Shown one piece after another: positions 1 through 5,781 of a DNA stretch of 8,952 nt. The stretch spans positions 1 through 8,952 of the forward strand of contig JAZLLT010000027.1 in assembly GCA_045598325.1 (NCBI GenBank), written 5' to 3'. Positions within the stretch are counted from its first letter, which is position 1; the number at the start of each line of letters is the position of its first letter. The notes beneath the pieces are model-generated. The model had not been told where the DNA came from, ran no database searches, and worked only from the letters and a program-made list of their open reading frames with translations. Made by a program: the position numbers and the translations under genes. This DNA comes from RUG14130 sp045598325 (GTDB lineage Bacteria > Bacillota > Clostridia > Christensenellales > Aristaeellaceae).

Positions 1-13
1 GTGCACCGTCGGC

Positions 14-34
14 AAAAGGAAGGGTTCCTTCCCC
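14..34 (-). terminator. Possible second, weak terminator hairpin beyond buk
   Basis: Read on the minus strand there is a perfect 6-bp stem GGAAGG/CCTTCC with a 3-nt AAC loop (plus-strand 18-32), followed at once by TTTT (17-14). It lies about 30 bp past the main buk hairpin and could act as a back-up terminator. The stem is short and the T-tract has only four bases, so it may be incidental. The rest of positions 1-61 shows no convincing coding content. Confidence 0.3.
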
Positions 35-61
35 GGCATGACGGAAAAGGAAATCACAGCG

Positions 62-107
62 AAAAACAACAAAAAAAGAATTCCGCGGCGGAGGCTTTCC
101 CGCGCGG
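62..107 (-). terminator. Intrinsic terminator of the sdaA-buk transcript
   Basis: On the minus strand, 11 bp after the buk stop, CCGCGCGG (107-100) pairs with CCGCCGCGG (91-83), giving an 8-bp GC stem with one bulged C and an 8-nt loop. After AATTC comes a run of seven T (77-71) and then a second T5 run (66-62). Stem, position and T-tracts fit a Rho-independent terminator for the leftward operon. The 4-5 nt gap between stem and first T-tract is slightly longer than ideal. Confidence 0.7.
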
Positions 108-118
108 CATTTCTATTT

Positions 119-1213
119 CTATTCGTCCCCGAAGCCGTCCCAGACGGGTCTCCCCGGGTAAGTCTGTACGGGTGTCTCCCCTTTGAGCGCCCTGTAAGCC
201 GCGCCCGCGAGGGCTTCCTGCTCCATTTCTCCCGGATAGACCGCGATGGGCGCGATCCAGGAACATCTTTCCCGGATACCCCCCACGATGTCGTCATAGC
301 GCACGAGCCCGCCCGTCAGCAGGATAGCGTCGACTTTTCCCGAGAGCACCGCAGCCATGGCGCCCACCTGCTTGCAGATCTGGTAGATCATGGCGTTCCA
401 CACGCGGACGGCGCGGGTATCGCCCGCCTCCACCATCGCGTGGACCTTCTTCGCGTCTGAGGTGCCGAAGTGGGAGACAAAGCCGCCGCTCCGGGAGCAC
501 ATGAGGCGCACTTCGTCCGTTCCGTGTTCATCGATATAATCGAGCAGTTTCAATACCGGCACGCTGCCGATGCGGGTGGGCGTGAAGGCGCCGTCTCCGC
601 CGGAACCCACATTTCCGTCCGTCATGCGCCCGTGATCGTGGGCATTCACCGTGATGCCTCCGTCGATGTGGCAGACGACAAAATTGCAGTCCTCATAGGT
701 CTTTCCGAGACTTTCCGCGTGCTTGCGCGCCACGGCTTTCTGGTTGAGCACATGGCTCTGGGCGTTGGCGCAGAGCCCCCTGATGCCCGTCATGCGGGCA
801 TAATCGTTGAGTTCGTCCACATTGGTGGGATCGAGGGTCAGCATGGGCTTTCCGTATTCCGTGCCCAGTTCGTAAGCCAGCATGACGCCCAGTTTCGCGG
901 GATGCTCGCTGCCGCCCGCGGCGTTTTTCGTGTCCTCGTAAAGCCGCGCGTCGATGTTCGTCACGCCGCCCTTCTGCGGATAGGCGCTCCCGCCCCGACC
1001 CACGAAGCAGTCCACCTCTTTCATGGAATAGCCGTACTTTTCCATGAGGGACTCGATGACCTTCCTGCGCAGGGGCATCTGGTCGTTGACCGTGGGAAAG
1101 GCAAGCAGTTCGGGCGCATCATGGAACACGCTTTCCGTAAACAGCGCCTTTTCATCCTCGAAAAGGCTGATTTTTGTGGAGGTGGAGCCGGGATTGATGA
1201 CCAGTATCTTCAT
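119..1213 (-). CDS. buk: Butyrate kinase (acetokinase family)
   Basis: Predicted 364-aa cytoplasmic kinase that interconverts butyryl phosphate + ADP and butyrate + ATP, the last step of the ptb-buk route. The length matches the family (about 355-360 aa). The N-terminus carries the ASKHA phosphate-binding strand NPGSTSTKISLFE (residues 7-19). Further family signatures are the DELNDYARMTG segment (133-143), LNQKAVAR (156-163), the glycine-rich HIDGGITV (182-189), FTPTRIGSVP (210-219), LLTGGLVRYDDI (298-309) and the C-terminal YPGEMEQEALAGAAYRALKG (326-345). Its ATG overlaps the sdaA stop as ATGA, so translation is probably coupled. No ptb is visible beside it. Several motifs differ from the usual Buk consensus as I remember it (HLGGG is HIDGG; the GEGPFSPER region is GGDGAFTPTR), so the acyl substrate may be another short or branched acid. 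Confidence 0.88.
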   Translation of the reverse strand: MKILVINPGSTSTKISLFEDEKALFTESVFHDAPELLAFPTVNDQMPLRRKVIESLMEKYGYSMKEVDCFVGRGGSAYPQKGGVTNIDARLYEDTKNAAGGSEHPAKLGVMLAYELGTEYGKPMLTLDPTNVDELNDYARMTGIRGLCANAQSHVLNQKAVARKHAESLGKTYEDCNFVVCHIDGGITVNAHDHGRMTDGNVGSGGDGAFTPTRIGSVPVLKLLDYIDEHGTDEVRLMCSRSGGFVSHFGTSDAKKVHAMVEAGDTRAVRVWNAMIYQICKQVGAMAAVLSGKVDAILLTGGLVRYDDIVGGIRERCSWIAPIAVYPGEMEQEALAGAAYRALKGETPVQTYPGRPVWDGFGDE

Positions 1214-2421
1214 TTGTCCCCTCCGCCTGCCGCTTCATACATGGCGGCAAGCCCGCCGTGAGAGGTCTCGCGGTACTTTTCACTTAAGTCTCTGCCCGTT
1301 TTGTACATGGTGTCCACCACTTCGTCAAAGGAGATCTTCCGCGTCTCGTACAAAAAGCGGGAGAGGTTCACAGACGAGATGGCGCGCATGGCGGCGACGG
1401 CGTTGCGTTCGATGCAGGGGATCTGCACGAGCCCCAGCACGGGGGCACAGGTGAGGCCGAGGTTGTGTTCCATGGCGATTTCCGCCGCATACTCGATCTG
1501 TCCGATGGTCATGCCGAACAGGCTCGCGAGCCCTGCAGCCGCCATACTGCAGGCGGACCCGATCTCCGCCTGACAGCCGCATTCCGCGCCGGAAATGCTG
1601 GCGTTGGTGCGGATGACATTGCCGATAAGCCCCGCCACGGCGAGGGCGTCGATGATCTCCTCTTTCGGGAAGCCGCGGTCGTGGCGCATGTAGTACAGCA
1701 CCGCAGGGATGACGCCGCAGGCGCCGCAGGTGGGCGCGGTGACCACCACATGCTCGGATGCGTTTTCTTCGCTCACCGCGTAGGCATAAGCGGCGATGAC
1801 GCGGTTCATGGTCACATCCGCGCTCTCATTATAGCAGCGCTTTTCGTACAGGAGTTTTGCTTTCCGCGTAATGCCCAGACCGCCCGGCAGGATGCCCGTG
1901 GAGGAGAGTCCCGCTTCCACGGTCTTTTCCATGGCGGACCAGACTTCTTCCAGGTAATTTTTGATGCCTTCGCCCTCGTAGGCATAAACGAACTGCGGGA
2001 GGGTCATGCCGTTTTTGCGGCATTGGGTGATCATTTCGGTGAAATTCTTCTGGGGATAGATATCCTTCTCGTCCCCCGATTCCTCGCCCTCGATGCGGAT
2101 GGAACCGCCGCCCACGGAAAGGACGCGCCTGTCCGCGACGAGTTCGTTCCCGCGGTAGATCTGGAAGCGCATGGTGTTGGGATGGGGCAGGTTTTTCTCT
2201 TCCTTATCGAACACCACTTCCGCCTCCGGCAGCGCGGTCAGCACGGCTTTGGAGGTGGAGTGCCCTTCGCCCGTGCAGGCGAGGGAACCGAAGAGGGTGA
2301 TGACGAACCTGTCCGCGTCCGGGTAGCACTCACGCATGCGTTTCGCCGCGCTGTAAGGACCGACGGTATGGGAGGAAGAGGGACCGTTTCCGATTTTATA
2401 GACACTCGCGATGCTTTTCAT
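1210..2421 (-). CDS. sdaA: L-serine ammonia-lyase (L-serine dehydratase), single-chain, iron-sulfur type
   Basis: 403-aa cytosolic enzyme deaminating L-serine to pyruvate and ammonia using a [4Fe-4S] cluster rather than PLP. The N-terminal beta domain has the signature IGNGPSSSHTVGP (residues 10-22) and GxGHSTSKA (51-59). The alpha domain (about 125-403) carries TAPTCGACG (228-236), AECGCQAEIGSACSM (279-293) and TCAPVLGLVQIPC (324-336). By spacing against the Legionella enzyme (ligands 343/385/396), likely cluster ligands are C283, C325 and C336. Both domains are in one chain, as in E. coli SdaA, unlike the split sdaAA/sdaAB of Bacillus. The C-terminal tail has no cysteine, unlike E. coli and Legionella proteins. 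The ATG at 2421 follows an AAGGCGG Shine-Dalgarno site (2435-2429) by 7 nt. First gene of the leftward operon with buk. Confidence 0.94.
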   Translation of the reverse strand: MKSIASVYKIGNGPSSSHTVGPYSAAKRMRECYPDADRFVITLFGSLACTGEGHSTSKAVLTALPEAEVVFDKEEKNLPHPNTMRFQIYRGNELVADRRVLSVGGGSIRIEGEESGDEKDIYPQKNFTEMITQCRKNGMTLPQFVYAYEGEGIKNYLEEVWSAMEKTVEAGLSSTGILPGGLGITRKAKLLYEKRCYNESADVTMNRVIAAYAYAVSEENASEHVVVTAPTCGACGVIPAVLYYMRHDRGFPKEEIIDALAVAGLIGNVIRTNASISGAECGCQAEIGSACSMAAAGLASLFGMTIGQIEYAAEIAMEHNLGLTCAPVLGLVQIPCIERNAVAAMRAISSVNLSRFLYETRKISFDEVVDTMYKTGRDLSEKYRETSHGGLAAMYEAAGGGDK

Positions 2422-2451
2422 GTGATTTCCGCCTTATACATACTGCCTGAT

Positions 2452-2480
2452 ATTGTAAATTCCCCTGCCTGCATTGTCAA
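2452..2480 (-). promoter_or_regulatory. sigma-A-type promoter for sdaA-buk
   Basis: On the minus strand a perfect -35 TTGACA (2480-2475) is followed after exactly 17 bp by TACAAT (2457-2452), one mismatch from the -10 consensus. The predicted start is near 2445, about 24 nt before the sdaA ATG, leaving room only for the Shine-Dalgarno site. No riboswitch or attenuator fits in that leader. Confidence 0.85.
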
Positions 2481-2486
2481 GCAAAC

Positions 2487-2515
2487 TTGCATTATGAGAG
2501 GAAATATTATATAAT
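2487..2515 (+). promoter_or_regulatory. sigma-A-type promoter for the birA cluster
   Basis: TTGCAT (2487-2492), 17-bp spacer, then a perfect TATAAT (2510-2515). The predicted start near 2522 gives a leader of only about 13 nt before the birA ATG. Its -35 lies 6 bp from the sdaA -35 on the other strand, so the two promoters are back to back and could share a regulator. Confidence 0.78.
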
Positions 2516-2534
2516 CTACCGTGAGGTGATATGC

Positions 2535-3287
2535 ATGAACAACGATGACCGGGTGGAGATCCTCGAAAGCGTGGATTCCACCAACGCGTATATGAAACGC
2601 CTCGCGCAGGAAAAACCAAACGGCTCCGCCGTCCTTGCCCGCCTGCAGACTGCGGGGCGGGGCAGATTCGACCGCAGATGGTCGAGCGGAAAAGACGAAG
2701 GCGCCTGCTTCTCGGTGCTGGTAAAAGACCCGCGCCTCACCGCGGAGACCGCGCCCGGGCTGGTGTTCGTCTGCGCTCTCGCCGCAGTGAAAGCCCTGAC
2801 CAAACGCACGGGCTGCACGGACATCCGCATCAAGTGGCCCAACGACATCGTGCTGAACGGAAAGAAACTGGGCGGCATCCTGTGCGAGTCCGCCTTTTCG
2901 GGAGGCAGCATCGCGTGGTCGGTCTGCGGCATCGGCATCAACCTCCTGACGGAAGAGTTCCCCGCCGACCTTCCCCACGCGACCAGCGTAAAAAACGAAA
3001 CGGGCGTGAACCTCACCCCCGATGAAACGCTGAACGCCTTTTTATCCGAATTCGATATCCTGACCGGGGTCCTGTTTACGCAAGGGCTTCAGCCGGTACT
3101 CAATCAAATCGTTCCCCTCTCCGCGACGCTGGGCAACACCGTCCGCGCGGAGAACGGGGAAACCGCCGTCACCGGGCAGGCCGTCCGCTTTGAGAGGGAC
3201 GGATCCCTCGTGCTCGATGTGAACGGAAAAGAGCAGATCATCCGCGTGGGCGATGTGAGCGTGCGCGGCATCATGGGCTATGTTTGA
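2535..3287 (+). CDS. birA: Biotin--[acetyl-CoA-carboxylase] ligase, catalytic-only (group I)
   Basis: 250-aa cytosolic enzyme that makes biotinyl-AMP and transfers biotin to a lysine of biotin-dependent carboxylases or decarboxylases. The biotin/ATP-binding motif GRGRFDRRW is at residues 41-49, preceded by STNAYMK (15-21). KWPNDIVLNGKKLGGIL (100-116) holds the conserved KWPND and the catalytic lysine region. A small SH3-like C-terminal domain (about 198-250) ends in VGDVSVRG. There is no N-terminal helix-turn-helix, so it cannot act as a DNA-binding biotin repressor like E. coli BirA. I place the start at 2535 because AGGTG (2524-2528) lies 6 nt upstream and the predicted start of transcription (about 2522) excludes the in-frame TTG at 2487. 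An ATG at 2531 is out of frame and stops after five codons. First gene of the rightward cluster. Confidence 0.93.
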   Translation: MNNDDRVEILESVDSTNAYMKRLAQEKPNGSAVLARLQTAGRGRFDRRWSSGKDEGACFSVLVKDPRLTAETAPGLVFVCALAAVKALTKRTGCTDIRIKWPNDIVLNGKKLGGILCESAFSGGSIAWSVCGIGINLLTEEFPADLPHATSVKNETGVNLTPDETLNAFLSEFDILTGVLFTQGLQPVLNQIVPLSATLGNTVRAENGETAVTGQAVRFERDGSLVLDVNGKEQIIRVGDVSVRGIMGYV

Positions 3288-3296
3288 GGTGACAAA

Positions 3297-4781
3297 ATGA
3301 AACCCGTACTGACTTCGGAGCAAATGCGGCAGACGGAAAAACGCTTCTTTTCCATGGGTGAAAATTCCATTGACCTCATGGAGAAAGCGGCCCGGGAACT
3401 GGTCCGCGATATCTGGGACGCCATGCCGGAAGGCGGCAAGACCTGCGTCTTCGCCTGCGGCGCGGGCGGAAACGGCGGCGACGGCTATGCCGCGGCGCGT
3501 CTGTTCGCGCAGGCGGGCGGACGGGCAGTCATTCTGCAGTTGGCTTCCCCCACCCATCCCGATGCCCTCGTGAACTGCGAAAAAGCGCAGAAAAAAGTCT
3601 ATGCCGTCATCGGTCCCGACGCCCTCGACACGCTCCCCCGCCCCGATGTGTGGGCGGACTGCATCCTCGGCATCGGCCTTTCCCGCCCCGTGGAAGGCGA
3701 CATCGAAAAACTCATTGCCCGTATGAACGCGGACCGCGAACTGGGGAGCAAGACCGTTTCCTGCGACATTCCATCCGGGCTTTCCGCGGACAGCGGCGAG
3801 GTCATGGGCATCTGCGTGAACGCGGATGTGACCACCGCCCTATCCTGCTATAAGCGCGGGCATTTCCTCGGGCACGGCATGGACCACTGCGGAGAAGTGA
3901 AACTGCACGACCTCGGCATCCCCGCTTCCTGCCTGCCCGAACAATACATGGAACTGATCGAGGACGCGGACATCACCCTGCCCGCCCGTCCCCGCACGGC
4001 GCATAAGAACACCTTCGGCCATCTGCTCGTCTTCGCGGGTTCCCGCGGCATGGCGGGCGCGGCGGTAATGACCGCGAAAGCGGCGCTGCGCACGGGCGCG
4101 GGTCTCGTGACCGTCGCCTGCCCCGAATCCATGACCGACATTATCCAGATCTCCGTCCCCTGCGCCCTGTGCCTGCCCCTGCCCGAAAAGGACGGCGCGG
4201 TCGGCGATGAGGCAGCCGGTCTGCTGACCAAAGCCCTCCGGGGCAAGACCGCCGTTGCCATGGGACCGGGCCTCAGCCGGAACGCGTCCGTCAGGTGCAT
4301 CGAGTTGCTTTTGAACAGCGGCCTTCCCGCCGTCATCGACGCGGACGCCCTCAATATCATGTCGGAACATCCTGAACTCAAAGACCTGCTTTCTACCCGC
4401 CACGCTCTCACGCCCCATCCCGGCGAAGCAAAGCGGCTCACCGGCGCGGACGCGGACAGCGTGACCTACGCGAAGGAACTTTCCGCAGGCGGCTGCGCGG
4501 CGCTCGTGAAGGGCGCGGCGAGCGTCATTTCGGGAAAACACCTGCGCGTGAGCATCAGCGGGTGCACGGGCATGGCGAAGGGCGGCAGCGGAGACGCGCT
4601 GACCGGCATGACGGGTGCCCTCCTCGCGCAGGGACTTTCCCCCGAAGCGGCGCTCATGACGGCGAGCCAACTGCACGGCCGCGCGGGCGAGATCGCCGAA
4701 AAGAAGTTCGGCGGGATGTCCATGCTGCCCACGGACCTCATCGAGATGATCGGAGAAGCGATTCCCCATGAAGACGCTTGA
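3297..4781 (+). CDS. nnr: Bifunctional NAD(P)H-hydrate repair enzyme (epimerase + ADP-dependent dehydratase)
   Basis: 494-aa YjeF-type fusion that repairs hydrated NADH/NADPH (NAD(P)HX). The N-terminal epimerase domain (about 1-215) has a Rossmann-like GAGGNGGDGYAAAR (55-68) and DIPSG (157-161). The C-terminal ribokinase-like dehydratase domain (about 225-490) has the glycine-rich GSRGMAGAA (248-256), TGAGLVTVA (266-274), DADALN (348-353), TPHPGEAKRLTG (372-383), KGAASVI (405-411) and the catalytic GGSGDALTG (429-437, D433). Full family length with both active sites intact. It starts 9 bp after birA; the Shine-Dalgarno GAGGTGA (3286-3292) overlaps the birA stop. Its 3' end overlaps the next gene by 14 bp. 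Confidence 0.95.
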   Translation: MKPVLTSEQMRQTEKRFFSMGENSIDLMEKAARELVRDIWDAMPEGGKTCVFACGAGGNGGDGYAAARLFAQAGGRAVILQLASPTHPDALVNCEKAQKKVYAVIGPDALDTLPRPDVWADCILGIGLSRPVEGDIEKLIARMNADRELGSKTVSCDIPSGLSADSGEVMGICVNADVTTALSCYKRGHFLGHGMDHCGEVKLHDLGIPASCLPEQYMELIEDADITLPARPRTAHKNTFGHLLVFAGSRGMAGAAVMTAKAALRTGAGLVTVACPESMTDIIQISVPCALCLPLPEKDGAVGDEAAGLLTKALRGKTAVAMGPGLSRNASVRCIELLLNSGLPAVIDADALNIMSEHPELKDLLSTRHALTPHPGEAKRLTGADADSVTYAKELSAGGCAALVKGAASVISGKHLRVSISGCTGMAKGGSGDALTGMTGALLAQGLSPEAALMTASQLHGRAGEIAEKKFGGMSMLPTDLIEMIGEAIPHEDA

Positions 4782-5106
4782 CGAGTACCGGGCGGAACTC
4801 ATGCCGCTCCTGACCGAAACCGCCTTCCTCCGCGTTGACCGCGGAGATGCCCTGCTGATCACCGACGCGCCCCTGCGCGCGGACAGGACACCGCTCCTCC
4901 CCGATGACTATGAGACCGTTTCGGACGGACGGCTCATGCGCATCACGCCGAAACTCACGCTCCTTCCCGAAGAAGCGCGACCCTGTTACATCGCCTATCT
5001 CAAAACCAAAGACGAAAAACCTCTGCGTCAATGTCTGGCGCTGTGTCTGCGATATCATTATGCGGAAGCCGCCGCGCGGCTGGAAAGGATGCTGTATGAA
5101 ACTTGA
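4768..5106 (+). CDS. Uncharacterised 112-aa protein
   Basis: I do not recognise this family. It is supported as a real gene by a GGAGAAG Shine-Dalgarno site (4752-4758) 9 nt before the ATG, a 14-bp overlap with nnr upstream and an 11-bp overlap with the hydrolase gene downstream. That arrangement is typical of translationally coupled operon members. The predicted protein is soluble, with no signal peptide or membrane segment. An acidic N-terminal helix (about 1-17) precedes a likely beta-rich middle (LRVDRGDALLITDAP, 21-35; RLMRITPKLTLLP, 55-67). The C-terminal part (85-110) looks helical and contains two cysteines (C89, C93) and RYHYAEAAARLERML. C73 precedes it. There are no obvious catalytic motifs. 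The function is unknown; by context it could assist nnr or the hydrolase. Confidence 0.72.
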   Translation: MKTLDEYRAELMPLLTETAFLRVDRGDALLITDAPLRADRTPLLPDDYETVSDGRLMRITPKLTLLPEEARPCYIAYLKTKDEKPLRQCLALCLRYHYAEAAARLERMLYET

Positions 5107-5722
5107 ATGGCTGGGACACTCCTGCTTCAAACTGACGAATGCCGCGGGCGGCACCGTCATCACCGACCCCTTCGATCCCTCCGTGGGCTATCCCACACCT
5201 GCGGGAAAAGTTGACGCCGTCACCATGAGCCACCATCACCACGACCACGACTTTCTGGGCGACATCAAGTGCGAAACCGTTCTTGATACCGTCTGCGATA
5301 CGGTTATCGCGGGCTTCCATATCTCGTCCATCGCAAGTTTCCACGATGACTGCGGCGGCGTGAAGAGAGGCAAAAATCTCCTCTTCAAGTTCGTTTCCGA
5401 CGGCATGACCGTCGTCCATCTGGGCGACCTCGGACATTTCCCCGCGGAGGACCAACTCGCATTCATGAAAGGCGCGGACATCCTGCTCATCCCCGTGGGC
5501 GGCTTTTTCACCATCGACACGGACATGGCGCTCAGAATCGTTTCAGTAGCTGCCCCGAAGGCGGTCATCCCCATGCACTTCAATAACAACTGCTGCAAAT
5601 TCCCCATCAGCGATGAGCAGAAATTCACGGAAACGCTGAAGGGCGTGTACGCGAACAGCACGGGAATCGAAGCCTCCGGGCTTAACGGCTGCGTCGTGCT
5701 GAATTATCCCGGGAATGCTTGA
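5096..5722 (+). CDS. Metallo-beta-lactamase-fold metal-dependent hydrolase (UlaG-like)
   Basis: 208-aa soluble protein with the metal ligands of the MBL fold: HHHHDH at residues 46-51 (H46, H48, D50, H51), H83 (SFHDD), D111 in HLGDLGH (108-114) and H161 in PMHFN (159-163). The start MKLEWLGHSCFKL and the DPFDPSVGYP segment (24-33) are typical of the UlaG-like/UPF0173 group, whose members act on lactones, phosphodiesters or are unassigned; the substrate cannot be read from the sequence. The start at 5096 is chosen because AAAGGA (5084-5089) is 6 nt upstream and MKLEWLGHS is the usual N-terminus. The longer upstream reading runs through the overlapping 112-aa gene and has no motif support. The metG -35 box covers its stop codon. 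Confidence 0.87.
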   Translation: MKLEWLGHSCFKLTNAAGGTVITDPFDPSVGYPTPAGKVDAVTMSHHHHDHDFLGDIKCETVLDTVCDTVIAGFHISSIASFHDDCGGVKRGKNLLFKFVSDGMTVVHLGDLGHFPAEDQLAFMKGADILLIPVGGFFTIDTDMALRIVSVAAPKAVIPMHFNNNCCKFPISDEQKFTETLKGVYANSTGIEASGLNGCVVLNYPGNA

Positions 5723-5747
5723 CAAAAAACACAAAGTTTCCTATAAT
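5719..5747 (+). promoter_or_regulatory. Perfect-consensus sigma-A promoter for metG
   Basis: TTGACA (5719-5724), exactly 17 bp, TATAAT (5742-5747), with every consensus base present. The -35 box includes the TGA stop (5720-5722) of the upstream hydrolase gene. The predicted start near 5754 leaves a leader of about 28 nt, too short for a T-box or SAM riboswitch. No terminator separates it from the upstream cluster, so read-through is also possible. Confidence 0.92.
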
Positions 5748-5781
5748 TCCACTATTATGAATCTTTACGGAGGCGATCACA

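Noticed and set aside
470..1261. 263-codon plus-strand open frame opposite buk
   Set aside because: A shadow of buk with His/Val/Gly-rich sequence and no recognisable domain.
1465..2514. 349-codon plus-strand open frame opposite sdaA
   Set aside because: It is antisense to a clear serine dehydratase, has no Shine-Dalgarno site or motif, and crosses the divergent promoter region.
2487..2534. TTG at 2487 as the birA start
   Set aside because: It coincides with the -35 box of the birA promoter, so it would not be in the main transcript; ATG 2535 has the Shine-Dalgarno site.
3840..4862. 340-codon minus-strand open frame opposite nnr
   Set aside because: It is antisense to a complete, motif-rich nnr gene, and its Arg/Ala/Gly-rich product matches no family. 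It is a composition artefact.
4904..5095. Extended N-terminus for the MBL-fold hydrolase
   Set aside because: The family N-terminus is MKLEWLGHS at 5096 with a well-placed Shine-Dalgarno site. The extension would read through the 112-aa gene out of frame and has no homology signal.
5748..5781. T-box or SAM riboswitch upstream of metG
   Set aside because: The predicted leader is only about 28 nt, and no T-box or S-box conserved motif is present.
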